From contig CM049306.1 in NCBI GenBank assembly GCA_026874595.1, positions 49,860,019 through 49,924,018 of the forward strand: a stretch of DNA of 64,000 bases, in the 5' to 3' direction. Source of the DNA: Sipunculus nudus. Lineage: Eukaryota; Annelida; Sipuncula; Golfingiida; Sipunculidae. The first letter of the stretch is position 1, and every line of letters begins with the position of its first letter. A model generated the notes under the pieces. The model did no database searches and was not told the DNA's origin. It was given only the letters and a program-made list of their open reading frames with translations. This document shows, one piece after another, positions 12,182 to 23,870 of this stretch. The position numbers and the translations under genes are program-made.

Positions 12182-12522
12182 AAAAAAAAATAAAGGTATG
12201 GTTCTCAGGCACCGCCCGCATCAATTTTAAACCCCCGCATCAAAAATTTTTATTTTGATTTTCAATAAAAACTTTCCAATTTTGAGCTGCTGCCGCTCCG
12301 ACATTTCATTCAAGAAGATAAAACCATACAATTTCCTTTTTTTGTAGTGCTTTTACTTATTTAGCAAAATAAAACTGTTATTTTCATGCTTTTCCCTTAT
12401 CATTTGACATTTTTATCGGAACATACCAAAAAATTTAAAATAAAAAAAAAAAAACGCTCGCCCGCATTGATTTCTGAAAAAAAGTGCCTGAGAACCATAC
12501 CTTTTTTTTTTATTTTGGCCTA
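12182..12522. repeat. short inverted-repeat (MITE-like) element
   Basis: The left end reads AAAAATAAAGGTATGGTTCT followed by CAGGCACC; the right end (about 12485-12522) is its inverse complement, with GGTGCCTGAGAACCATACC-like sequence and a poly-A/T boundary. The interior is AT-rich and non-coding. Ends are about 35 bp and nearly perfect, consistent with a MITE of about 340 bp. Confidence 0.6.
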
Positions 12523-13540
12523 AACACAGCCAGTTGTGACACTGAAATTTACAAGGTACGTCTTGTTAATTTCAGGCCCCTGACGCACGTGCATGTACTA
12601 AGTGAACTCAGTTAATGACTGGTACTGTTTGTTCCTTGATTCCTAAAATTAATAACGAGCGCAAATTTTATCAATTGAGAGGAGATTCTCTCCAATTACG
12701 CAAGTCCCGCATACATATGGTTTAAGAGACATTTATCAAATATTTTTTTTATCTTTAAATGGGACCACGGTTTTCATATGGAACAAACTGCTATAAACAC
12801 GGAACCTGGATTTGCTGGGGGGGGGGGGGGGGTTATAAAATAGCCTCATTTCGGTCATGCATTTCGGTTATATATCTATAAAAAAAGAGCAGGAAAGACC
12901 TCATGTGAAATTACATGTTCATACATCCAGTTCCAATTAGCCCCTTTATCAACTTTATAAATAAATACAAACAACAAATTTAATACATCACATATAATGG
13001 GGTTGATATCCTACAAATGGAAATGTATTAGGTTCCTCATCTCTCATGACGACCTTCCAAGTTTGTGACAAAAATCTAGCCCATTCTCAGGAACGCAAGG
13101 CTCCTCAATGTGTTTTCTTTCACTTATTTTGCCAATTTTGTTTTCAGTTTCATTCGAGCATAAGTGACTATACATCATTCGTGAATTTATTTGAGTACGG
13201 TCCGGGACATGTGCCGGATCCACAGCGAAATCAAATTGATTCTTCCTTGGTCCATTCTCGAAATGCCCTAAAACTTTATGAGATTCCGTTTATGATTGCG
13301 AGAGTTATGTTGTGAACAAGCACACACGCACACGTAGATCCACACAGGAACGGGGATGAACGGTGTTATGACGGAACAATGGGGGTGATTACACACACAG
13401 GGCCTGCAGGTGCGGTACACCACCGAGCCTGGATGACCACAGGTTAATCATGTTTCCGCCCTGTCACGTAGTCAAAAATCTGAGTGGGTTTCTGCAGTTG
13501 TAGCCTAAGCAGCATTATACATTGGTGGTAACCTCAACCA

Positions 13541-13602
13541 AAATAATAATAATAATAATAATAATAATCATTATTATTATTATAATTATTATTATTATAA
13601 TT
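13541..13602. repeat. (AAT)n-(ATT)n palindromic microsatellite
   Basis: A run of AAT triplets is followed immediately by ATT triplets, so the tract can fold on itself into a hairpin of about 25 bp per arm. Confidence 0.8.
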
Positions 13603-14745
13603 CTTGTCGTCCAATTATCTACAATTCAAGATATATTATGATTATAAAGGTCATTTTGAAAATAGTGCTGACATTAGATTTTGCAGCAAGGGGCAAGTGC
13701 AAGATAAAATAAAAAATGGCCGAAGGTATTCCCGAGTGAAAAAGAACTGCGTGGCAGTCATGTACAGAAACAACTGCATGGTCTAGGTTTCGCTTGCGAT
13801 AAAACGGTATATTGCGGTCACAGAACACTCATAGTGAATACTAGGACACATCACCCAGTAGTTATATATGCTAATGCACGCATAGTTGATATATAAACCG
13901 GTTGCTTTTTTTAGCCTTGCATATATTTGTTTATACAACAAAACCTTTTTATCATTATTTACTTTTTCATATAACAAATACATGTTAATGAATCTAACTT
14001 AGGTAGACTAAAGAATCTACTATAGCATCAAGGTTTGCTCGCTCTTTCAGTCACGGAAAAATAATAAAAACACGCACACAGTATACCACACAAGTACATA
14101 CAGATAATTAGTTTCGGTATTTTCACTACCACAATGTGATTTTATAATGCGATAGCAGCTTGATGGTACATACTTCCCGTATTGAATCACATGTATATAT
14201 CACAAACGTGTATGGGAATTAGGAGCGCCACTTAGGGAGGCGATTTTTGTCGAAGTTTGGAGGGTGTTGGGAAAATGAATAATTTTTTTAAAAAAATTTA
14301 CATAATAATCGTATATCGTTATATGGTATGATTTTTTTACGATTACCTGATGAGAGTGTAAGTTTCCTTCGTCATTGTTCAGCAAACAGTTTACAACGGT
14401 GAAAGGGTTGTTTGAGGCAGTCGAGAATTGTCAGTGACTGCTTCAAGAACCAACTATGCTACTCTTGGTCAAACAGTCAGATATTCGCGCGTCACCATTG
14501 TGACACTTAGACGTATGCGATTAGGCACAGGCTTTCTTAAGCCTTCTTAAGTGCTTTTCCTCAGGTAACAGGGAAAACGAAGAATTTATCGAACTTAAGA
14601 ATAAAGCAAAACTATCTTTTGATATAATTTCGTAGTTGACCGTTCATGCTGAACTGTCCTAAACGCCTAGAGGTGATATCACTCCGGGCCTGTCATCGCG
14701 GAACCGATTGAATGACCCCTTTTTGCCATGTGAACAATATTTTAC

Positions 14746-15440
14746 ATGGTTACTGTGGTTATTTTGAAATCCAACTGCTCGTCACAAAAGAGGATATCCC
14801 GCACCGCATTTTTTGAGACCTTGAGAGGTCTTAACGAGGACATCAGCGCACATTACCAGGACACCGACACGGTAGCAATATTTAGGAGACGGTGGATGGG
14901 TGATCTGAACGGCTCTGTTCTGTTGTCCGAACACTCTGTTCATGGCACTATACGATCTGCAAGATTACAAAATGGGCCCGCTGGTCAGTTTCAAAGCTGG
15001 ACCATACCACAGCAACTTGACGCCGGTATACGGTTTCTGGACCTGCATTGCCGCGTGGTGGGACAAACCCTGCAGCTCTACAATTACAGCTATGCCCAGT
15101 TGTTGACCTTCCCCGACGCCCTGAGCCAAATTAAACATTTCCTCGAACAGAATTCTACAGAAACATTCCTGTTAAAGGGAACAGAAGATGAAGGGTACGT
15201 CGAGGGGTTCTTCGATCTCATCAGCTGAATCAGAGATACCAGTGAAGTCATTTGGAGAGGGGATGGATCAAATTATTCCCAGGCTGGAACAGGTCAGAGG
15301 AGAGATCGTCTTGTTAATCGATTTACCCACCGCTATAATGTCCGAGGCAAATCTGGGAACGAGGTTTGAGGCCTCGACACTGTGTCATCCGTGTTGGACT
15401 TGCAGGGGCTGGGCTGTTGGTGAGTTTCTTGGCCCGTGCT
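14746..15440 (+). pseudogene. PI-PLC X-domain (1-phosphatidylinositol phosphodiesterase-like) gene, frameshifted and catalytically degenerate
   Basis: The first frame (14746-15228, 160 codons) shows the N-terminal half of a phosphatidylinositol-specific phospholipase C X domain of the Bacillus-like type: RRRWMGDLNGSVLLSEHSVH, QSWTIPQQLDAGIRFLDL, and a helix with FLEQNSTETFLL. The frame then stops, but the next frame (from about 15188) continues the fold with LEQVRGEIVLLIDLPTA, matching the RGKIVLL strand at the spacing expected for the family. A single-base frameshift therefore lies near 15188-15228. The first catalytic histidine seems kept (VHG, residue 67, replacing the usual THD), but the second (normally in LHHG) is LYNY and the following Asp/Arg pair is DLHCR. 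After about 15400 similarity fades. These enzymes cleave phosphatidylinositol or GPI anchors; this copy is unlikely to do so. An intron rather than a frameshift is possible but no splice pair of sensible length fits. Confidence 0.7.
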
Positions 15441-15481
15441 GGCTCAATTCCTTTGCTGGATCTTGGCTATGTAGCACTTGA

Positions 15482-16250
15482 CTTGCCTGGTCCTGCTTGT
15501 AGTAGTCCGTTGTTGGAGGGAATATAATTAGTATACCCAACAATTAACAGGCGGTTAGCAAGTTTTCCGATGTGAAACTTTCTAGCTTGGTTATACCCGA
15601 AAAGCTACAAGAATGAACAGGCCCGAAAGACCAGGAAGGCTAAGTGTAAAGGCCATGGGACTGACATCGTCAGTGATATAAGATTATACCCCCCCCCCCA
15701 CACACACCTTTCACTTTTTTACCTTTGGCTTGACAAGGCACCCAGTGTAATGGTGTACCGTGAAGCACGGTAGCCTCAGCAACTCTCCGTTTATTTAGCC
15801 AAGCGCTTACTATATATGAATCTGTTGGAGAAATCCACCCTCACCACTGTTTGCACGCCACTGCTGACATGTGGACGCAATTTCGTTTTTCTAGGCGTGT
15901 GAGCGGGAGCGGGGGGTACTTCAAATCACCCCTCTCACACGCACATATTCTCTTATGATAATATATACCATATTAAACAACCTCCTTTCCAATTTTTCAA
16001 TATTGTGTTATAATATCGATGTTACCAGAAGTGAATCCAGAGCCCAGTCTAGGAAAGGCAAGTAATTTCAGGGAACCGCGATTGTTGAGGGTGTATACGT
16101 ACCAGTTAAAATGGTACACGTAAATGGAATACGTTATCAACTCATACGATGTGTTCAGTGTACTATAGGGCACTCACCGTTCTTGTAAGATATAACTTCG
16201 AATATTTAGTGGGCATACTCAGAAGCATATGACAACAGATAATATTATTA
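15482..16250. other. intergenic DNA
   Basis: Short C-run at about 15688 and GC-richer stretch around 15895-15915. No gene recognised. Confidence 0.4.
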
Positions 16251-16410
16251 GGGCCCCGCTTGAAAAGCGGTGTCCTATAGTGATCACCGCGTCAGTCCGT
16301 CAATCGGTCTGGCCGTCCTTCCGTCCGTCCGTCAGTGACGCTTTCTTTCGCGCGCGATATCTCAACAAGAACATGCTTGATCTTTCTTAAATTCACAGGA
16401 ACGATTGGTA
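16251..16410 (+). repeat. interspersed repeat of the CTATAGTGATC / GTCCGTCCGTC type
   Basis: The block GCTTGAAAAGCGGTGTCCTATAGTGATCACCGC followed by GTCC-rich GTCCTTCCGTCCGTCCGTC sequence and a CGCGCGATATCTCAACAAGA tail resembles the ends of the repeats at 46440 and 37015-37110 (GCTATAGCGATC followed by or preceded by GTCC/GGAC tracts). It is a fragment of a dispersed family; no coding potential. Confidence 0.5.
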
Positions 16411-16718
16411 CCTATTAGGGCTCCAGAACACGTCGAAACAATGAACCCACCGGTCACTAATCACTGACACAATTGAAAACATCGCCGGTACACGGATTGT
16501 GTTTACGAAATTTCCTTAGATGCCACAAGTATATGGGACACGTGCAATCTCCATAATCACGCACCATAATAAGAATAAACGTAGATTCACAGCGGGAGAT
16601 TGCAGTTGTCCACAAAACTCGGTCCGCGCGGGCCCCTCAAAACCAGGTACCCAGGTGTTTTATGTGGCTATTCCTTTTATTTTACACCGCGTGAACTTGG
16701 TAACATTGTTTCACTCTG

Positions 16719-17098
16719 AACACGGGGTGGCTCTTCCATTTACTGTTCTCAACGTACAACCGGTAGCATTGGTTCCATCGAAATACGGGGGTTTGGTACT
16801 TATAACGGCACAGCGTAATTCATTTTCATGACACTTTCCTCTCGTTAAATATTTAACTGATTCAGCTCGACACAGCGTAATCAAGCGTTTCTGGCCTTTT
16901 ATATACTAAACACGGGATGGCTCTTCCATTAACTGTTCACCGCGTATAACTTGTAAAATTGGTTCCGTCGAAATACAGGGGGTTGGCTCTTAATAACGGC
17001 ACAGCGTAGGTCAATTTCATGACACTTTCCTCCCGTCCTTTATCTGATACAGCTTGACACAGCGTATTCAAGCGCCCACCTGGTATATACTGGTGTGT
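16719..17098. repeat. dimeric ~190-bp tandem repeat
   Basis: Two diverged copies (about 16719-16908 and 16909-17098) share GAACACGG..GGCTCTTCCATT, TTGGTTCC.TCGAAATAC, AACGGCACAGCGTA, TCATGACACTTTCCTC and GACACAGCGTA blocks in the same order. Confidence 0.7.
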
Positions 17099-18659
17099 GA
17101 CATTTACTGCCGGGAATATTACTGAAAATATAGTTGTGGACAAGAGTACATACTATTTTTAACTTTAAAGATTATCTCAGAAGCGTGGTTTTGGTAAAAG
17201 TGGGGACGCATTTAAAAGAGCTAAAATGAAAGCAAGGAGCGTAATTTGGCTAGACAGTAGCTAGAAATTGTACCACTCAACACCATTAATTGGTGTCTGC
17301 ATGCTACAGAAGTAATGTATGCAAAAACGTATTTGAACAGTTCTGTTCAACCATCCGTGAGGTACAGACTTTAACCGTACCAAGTTTTACCGCTTGTTTC
17401 AAGCGGTACTATTTACTATTGCTTCATAGCAGTGATAGTGTTAGCCTTCTTCACTGCTGACGTATTTGTGTATCGTTTATTAGGATCGGTGATCGGCTTT
17501 AATCATAATGAACGAATCGGGAATATATGGTGTCCCTTATGGAAACAAGGATTCACGTAAGATAAAAGATTGATTTATAGACTAAGAGGAATTAAACATA
17601 TTATCAATACAACACAAAGTGAAATTCATATAACAATCTATGGTCACTTGGACCGGTAAATTCACAAATTATAATGAAGGGAAAAGACATCTGGTGGCAA
17701 ACATGGAAACTACTCTGACACCAGGCCTGTGAACAAGACCGGCGACTGTTTAAGGCCGGCGTTTATTTTTCTGGGACATTGTTTAACCCGGCGTCTAAAT
17801 AAGGCAGGCGACTATTAAAGGCCCGGCGTCTGTTCAAGGAAATACGGTACTTAAATTCTAGGCCATTATTCAGTCTAATTTATGTGAGACATACGCATTA
17901 AAACTCAAGGAGTCCAATGTGACCATTAAAGAAACATACGTAAAATATTTGCTCCAATATCTGACGATATTACTCACCAGACGGCCAGCTGTCATTGCCG
18001 ATCACCGATGGCACCCGGCTTAGAAAATCTGGATAATTTTAGTTTACTCGGGCTGTTTCTCTCTCAGAGAAAACGTATACCTTATTTATGCATCAAGTAG
18101 TATTGTTCTCATTTTTAAAGTTATAAAATAAAGTATTTTTCAGAAATTTTCAGTTCTAACGCCAAAGCGGACTGTCAGATCGCATAGGTTTGAAATGGCA
18201 GTTAGGGGTCACGTTACATGACACCCCTGATGTAATCAATAACATACTATACGTGTTTTAGTGGGCGTTGACTGGTCTTGTGCCATTCCAAACACCGTTG
18301 AATCAGTGTCGTTTTAATTAACCTCTACTTCCTCTGAACCGAAATCACGCATGAAGCATCCCAATGGGACTTTTATCTCAGTTTTAATTATTGTTATTCA
18401 CCCGTCTGAAGGATGACTGTTGATTTAATGAACATCTTAGATAACAGAATGTATTTTTACCTAGTATTTCATCAAAGCCAATCATGAAATATTTTAATTA
18501 TTCATGAGACCATAATTCTTCGTAAACAGCAGCAGACTGAAAATTGGAAGTGACGCTGCCTCTAAAACTTAAGTATTATTCATATTATAAAATAATTTCC
18601 CAGTAAAAAATTTCCTTCCTGGGCAACATAACAAAATATTATCCTTAGTCGCCACATAT

Positions 18660-18660
<1 letters not shown>
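17099..18660. other. intergenic DNA with a GGCCGGCG-type short repeat
   Basis: Around 17731-17852 a roughly 33-bp motif built on CCGGCG.CT.TT.AAGG is repeated four times and ends AAATACGGTAC, a pattern seen at ends of pogo-type transposons. No partner end was located. No gene recognised. Confidence 0.4.

Positions 18661-18663
<3 letters not shown>

Positions 18664-18715
<52 letters not shown>
18664..18715. repeat. (TA)n microsatellite
   Basis: About 25 TA units directly abutting the left end of the pogo-like element. Confidence 0.9.
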
Positions 18716-19825
18716 CAGACGACGCCACTTATTTGCAAGTCGGTTAACAGAAAATGCCGCTTATTTGCAAGAAATTCTGAAAACCAAAACAATTGCCTAT
18801 ATCTTATCATTAAAAACGCGCCGCATAATCGGAAGCCTCATAATCGCAAACTTCAGATTAACGCAAGGGAAATATAGGCAGAAAGGTAGGAAATTCACGT
18901 TAAATGCAGGTACTTCAATGAATCGGTGAGTTGTGTTTGTGTTATCCCAATAATGATCATAGACCGGAACTTCAAAAGTAGCCGCTGTGATAACTGCAGG
19001 TGTACGTGTACAAAGGACCTTAATTACCCTGTGCTCGGTGATGCAGACTTGCAGTTCGATACGGTCACAGCACACATCTCTTTGAAATGGGTTAACAATG
19101 GTAGGTTAAAAATACGTCACGCATATTAAACACCTTGATCACGAGAGCAACTCTTAATTAGCTTGAGTTTGTTTGTTAAACAAACTTTGTCTGCTAGCTG
19201 TCCCATTGTTTGTTCCTTTGATGATACTCATAATAGAATTGTCAAAGGCTCTTATATAAACTTACATTGTTAACCCCTTATGTTCGTTATGTCTTGTCAA
19301 AACATCTCTTCTATAAAAGACCAACAAATTTCGAATCATGTCACTATTCAGTCTGAGTGGTAAGCGCAAAAGAAACGATCTCCTTGGCTGACAAGTATTA
19401 AGTTATCAAGATGAAAGACCAAAGGGTTCAACAAGTCGACATTTCAAAGAAGTTTGCCGTGTCCCAGTCACAGATTTCTCGAATAACCGCTCAGAGGGAG
19501 ACAATCATCCAAGATTACACAGAAAAGTATATTGCCTTTGTTAATATATGTGATCTTTAATAACTCTCAATGGCTTTGCTATTAATGTGTTCTCTTGTAT
19601 ATATTTTTAATTTTAATAAAAGTTATGTAATATTGGTGTTTTTATTCTGTATCACAATACAAATAGTGTAACAAAACAAATGCCAAATTAATTAGATATT
19701 CGGCGGTCCAATCGATCATTCGGCTTCCCCTTACACATGGTAGACGGTGAACTTCGCCTAAATGCAACTTCGGTTAATTGCAACAAATTTGCTTGACAAA
19801 AGCCTCTTGCAATTAAGCGGCTTCG

Positions 19826-19829
<4 letters not shown>
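18716..19829 (+). mobile_element. pogo/Tigger-like DNA transposon, internally deleted
   Basis: The left end starts CAGACGACGCCACTTATTTG and the right end inverted starts CAGACGAAGCCGCTTAATTG; 21 of the first 24 bases match. TA flanks both ends and each flank is a TA microsatellite. CAG...CTG termini with TA duplication are typical of Tc1/mariner-pogo elements. The interior keeps the 5' part of a transposase gene (see 19338-19530), and nothing of the catalytic domain, so the element is a non-autonomous deletion derivative of 1114 bp. Confidence 0.8.
19338..19530 (+). pseudogene. pogo/Tigger transposase N-terminal DNA-binding domain, broken
   Basis: An ATG opens MSLFSLSGKRKR, then a one-base loss shifts the frame and the text continues as TISLADKY, a stop codon (TAA) in place of Lys, and VIKMKDQRVQQVDISKKFAV with SQSQISRITAQRE. 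This is the helix-turn-helix (CENP-B N / pogo HTH) that binds transposon ends: a basic tract, a first helix with the xVIK motif, and a recognition helix VSQSQISRI. The usual second DNA-binding half and DDE nuclease domain are absent downstream. The frameshift plus the nonsense codon show it is dead. Confidence 0.8.

Positions 19830-19897
<68 letters not shown>
19830..19897. repeat. (TA)n microsatellite
   Basis: More than 30 TA units with a single TG interruption, abutting the right end of the pogo-like element. Confidence 0.9.
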
Positions 19898-20897
19898 AAG
19901 AAATATATTTTCTACTTGTATACCTAAATAATACAAATATTATAGCGTCATCTAAATTTGTTCATTACCATACTTATGCCCATTTTATCTAGACTTTTAT
20001 ATACATTTTAATTCAGTTGTACACTATGGGGCTTTGTTTGTGTTTTTAACCAAGCCTGGTTTTATGTATTTTGTAACTTTGTTGCATACTTTTAACAACG
20101 AAACTCTAATATTTATATTTGCAACTCACCTTTACTTTGATACCTGTGCTTAGGTCAATGCATTTTCGCTTAATATTCTGTGATTGTATGATGTCATTTT
20201 TGTTAAGTGTACCTACTGAAAATTGTATTTTATTGTGATTTCTCCATGTATTACAGGCCCATCTATAAACTGAAGTTTACTCTGATAAAGGGTACCCTGG
20301 AAGATGTTGTTATAGATAATAAAATAAATAAAACTCTATCAACCATGTGAAGAATGCTATTGGTTTAATGCTATATTTTCCAACTACCAGGGGTCACCTA
20401 TGAGTTGAATTTTCCCGACAAAAACATGTTTAATAATTTGACGCAATGAACACTGGACATCCGAAGAACAACATTACAGATTTGTTACCCCGGAACCAGG
20501 TATGCATGATGCGGTATATTGTAGTTGTAATATACATTATAACTTAAAAATCACTTTAATATTATTGTAAACTTACAGGCAGTCTATATTTATTCATTAT
20601 CTTGGACTTTAAACCTTGAGGTCTGTTTAACTCATTTATGACACCTGGTTTTTCTGCTGCAAATATTACATATAAAATACTTAATCATAAGCCGTAACCA
20701 AATTAAAGATCGACACATATTTCATCTGTAAACAGAGGCTCATTAATAACTTTTCATTGTTGCTATGGCAAACAGTACTGGGGCCCGAGTCTGGTAATGC
20801 CTGTCGGGTATTTGAGTCCCGTTAGTCTGGTACCCGTTTCGGACTTAGGCATGGGAGGAGGTGCCAAGTATCAGCTACGGTGTTTGTAATGCTTCAC
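19898..20897. other. AT-rich intergenic DNA
   Basis: No gene recognised. The exons that should follow the lone AKR exon (minus strand, toward lower coordinates) were looked for here and not found. Confidence 0.45.
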
Positions 20898-21051
20898 CTG
20901 ATAAAGATCTATATAATCTGTCTGAAGTCGTCGTAGACTGGACTCCACCTCCTGCATCACGTGTTTCCTGTTCAGGCCTTCTCCGTTAGGGTTTTCTTGA
21001 TCTTTGCGCGAATGACATTTTGTAGCAATCACTATCCGCTCTCTGTTACCT
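20898..21051 (-). CDS. orphan aldo-keto reductase exon (equivalent of exon 3)
   Basis: A 154-nt open exon has an acceptor (GAACAG|A) at its high-coordinate side and a CAG|GTGAAG donor at its low-coordinate side, exactly the length and phase of exon 3 in the two complete copies. It encodes [32 protein letters not shown] and [11 protein letters not shown], including the Lys of the AKR catalytic tetrad (IATKC). It differs from both complete copies at many residues, so it is an older paralogue rather than a fragment of either. No other exon of this copy was recognised between 19900 and 24600. It may be a relic, or part of a gene whose other exons are distant or too diverged to see. Confidence 0.65.
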
Positions 21052-22197
21052 CTGTTCACAGGTGTATGAAAATACGAAAACCCATAGTGCCTTCCAAATT
21101 TTTTCAGGAAAGATTCTAAAAACGTGGAGGGTTTGATTAGTTAGCCAATCAATAAAATTATTGCGTATTTCAGTTCCAAATATTAATTTTATCCAAAGAA
21201 TATTACTCTTATATATTCCATATTTTCTTTCTCAGATATCTGATGTATTTAATTTATTACACGACAAAAAATGTACAATTTTGCATTTTTTACTTGGACA
21301 AAAATAAAGAAATTTAGTTCCGAAGAAGTGGTTGAGTATAAGGTTGGCATTTTTAGACGAAACTTGAATGATCAAATAGTAAACTGTATGATCTAGCTTT
21401 GGAAAGAACATAATCAACAATCACTGATAACCGATTTTACTGTATTAAATGTAGTCATTTCCGTTTTCACTTTTGACTGGATTCCAGTCATATATCCGCA
21501 CAATAGTAGCCAGCAATTTCCTGTACCATATGTACATGAAATGTGATTTGTTTCATTAACTAGATTATCCGGTGTTGGTATGATAGAACATTTATTTATA
21601 TACTGAACAATATGCTCTCCAAATCAAGTGTATCTATAAATCAATAGTTTGGGCATTGACAGAATTAAGGTCAAAAGTACATGAGGCCAGCCGGTCATTT
21701 TATGACAGTCATAATATATGTCAGGAGGGAAGGGACTCTGTTAGTGTCACTTACAGAGTGAGATCGAAGACAAAATAATGTGAAATGTTATGATGTTAGC
21801 ACATAATACATTTTATGGGAACATTTTGTCGATGACGGTCACAGCGATAAGAAATCAGCGGTGTTGGAGGAAACGTACGCAGAACTGAGTGGTTAATGCC
21901 TATTGCCTATATGGAGTGTAGGACCTTGGATATTAATTTTATAGGGACATAATCAGGAGCAATAATATACCTATTCTTTCACATTGTCAGTTTACTTTAT
22001 TTTTCACAAAAAGTTCCAGGCAAAACCTTCCCAGCACACGTTCTCAGTACCTCCCTGTGAATTGTAGAACATCTTGTTATTGCTTTGTATGTAAGAATCA
22101 ACACAGTCCACATGTCTATGTTTACAATGACAAGGCCGCGTGACCAGAGGTCCGTTTTTGCGCATGCGCAACAGATCCCAAACAAAGAGAAGTCAAA

Positions 22198-22290
22198 ACT
22201 AGTCCATATATGGACTTTCATGTTCTCTGATAAATCTCTGCTGGATAGGCATTACAGTCCATCGGCCGGATGTAAATTCATTGTAGAACT
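22198..22290 (+). repeat. dispersed repeat shared with 60745-60830
   Basis: Both copies contain TAGTCCATA.ATGGAC, GATA.ATCTCTGCTG and CATTACNGTCCA..GGCC..ATGTAA in the same order. Conservation at the protein level is no better than at the DNA level, so it is called a repeat and not a gene. Confidence 0.5.
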
Positions 22291-22629
22291 TGTCGTAAGA
22301 GATCTGTGGGATAGGTCAAGTGGCCTGAACCTCAGAAATGACACGGAAAGCACACGAAAGCATGCGATGTTTCTGTCAGCGGGAACATGTATTACATTTT
22401 TGGGGCCAATCGATGCATGTATTACATTTTTGGCTCAGCTTTTGTATTTATAACAAAAAGAAGTGAATAAAAAAAAAAAAAAAATAGGGACCCATTGGTC
22501 TCGACGCTCAGCTGAATTTGTTTATAAGGATATGTTAAAGAGCTTTTTTTTCAAAATATTTCCTGCGATCTCTTTGAAGACAACCTGTCTACCCAAACTG
22601 GAATTATCATCCACAAATTAATTTAAGAA

Positions 22630-23380
22630 TGGACTAGCCCTGTAACCTTGACCTTTGACCTAGTGACCCCAAAATCAAAAGGCAGCTCCCCCTATTGGTA
22701 GGTGCGCCAAATGTGGAGACAGAAGCGTTTTCCGATTAAAATGTGGGCTTGAAATGCATTCACAATTCACGAGTTGTGGATTCTGTGACCTTGAGCTGTA
22801 ATCCCATGAACCCGGAATCAAAAGAGTTCTTACTTTAGTGGGAGGGCATATATAAGTTTGAAACCAATGTTTCAATCCCAACCGTTGTTATCATCTGGAA
22901 ACAAATTTGACGCACATCCGAAAGACGAATAGACGGACGGACAGGGTGATTACTATAGGGCTTCCTCTTATTCAATCTAATATGTGGATAGATGGCTCCG
23001 TGACCTTGACTTTTTTACCCCAAAATTCATACATTTCTTCAACAATTGGCAGTTGAGCAATATCCGGAAGATTGAAGCTTTGGGATGAAAGTTTGTCTTA
23101 AAATATATCCACAAACTTTTTAAAAATGTGGGTTCTGTGACCTTGACTTTTGTCCTCATTATCCAAAAATCAAAGGGTCCTTACATATTATGTGCGTCAA
23201 ATATAAGTCATTATTGAAACCAAAATGACAAACCAAACTGGAGTTATCATCTGGAAACTAATATGTGGACAGATGGCCCCTGTGACCTTGACCTTTGACA
23301 TTGTGACCCTAAAATCCCCTATTGGCAGGTTGGCTATATGGGCAAGATGGAAGATGTAGGATGAAAAGATGAAATCTGCT
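22630..23380 (+). repeat. tandem array with TGACCTTGACCTTTGACC motif
   Basis: Units of variable length (about 100-180 bp) each begin with CTGTGACCTTGACCTTTGAC-like sequence followed by CCCAAAATCAAAAG, CCTATTGG.AGG and a GGATGAAA block. The GCTCAGCTGA motif lies just left (about 22508). The same array type occurs at 36000-36860. Confidence 0.75.
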
Positions 23381-23689
23381 TATTCTGCTTATTCAGGACA
23401 CAGATGAAACCACAGTGTCGAATCTGATTTTATCAATATAATTTGGCAGTCTCAAAATCAAAAATAGAAAAATACAGGTGGCGCCACCAGTTTTCAGGAA
23501 CCGAAGAAACCAATCATTATCAATAAACACATTGGGTTTTTTAGGACACTGGATGAAACCACTGTTGAGAAACTAACATAACTGTTGTCATTTGATGGTC
23601 TCAACAGAAAAAAATCAAAGAGATTAGAAATAATACAAGTGGCGCCAGGAAACCTAATAATGTTCCTTATTCTATGAAGGCATACGCAC

Positions 23690-23870
23690 ACATATATACA
23701 CCAGACATGGGTCGAATACAGCAGAAATGTATTTGAATACGAATACAAATACAGCAGGGGTACACGAATAAGAATACGAATACAAATACTCAAAAACAGA
23801 AATGTATTCGAATACGAATACGAATACAAATACAAATGTATTCATGAATACCAATATGAATACAGTTTAC
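23690..23870. repeat. (GAATAC)n hexanucleotide repeat
   Basis: Imperfect run of GAATAC and AAATAC units; it produces long Tyr/Ser/Phe reading frames on the minus strand that are not genes. Confidence 0.8.

Larger units (their letters stand above)
12079..14745. other. intergenic DNA with simple repeats and an inverted interspersed repeat
   Basis: Contents seen: a fold-back with AAAAAAAAATAAAGGTATGG near 12182-12203 inverted at about 12495-12520 (ends of a ~340-bp repeat); a G-run at about 12818-12832; an inverse-orientation copy of the Cxxx-CCAGGAGG family at about 13170-13330; a piece shared with the SINE-like repeat at 46240-46310 (about 13385-13440); and an (AAT)n/(ATT)n palindrome at 13541-13602. 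No gene is recognised. Confidence 0.45.

Noticed and set aside
22085-22453. 122-codon plus-strand ORF, partly similar to 60652-60897
   Set aside because: Similarity is at the DNA level with frame-neutral differences; treated as a dispersed repeat.
23494-23854. Tyr/Ser/Phe-rich minus-strand ORFs
   Set aside because: Produced by the (GAATAC)n tract.
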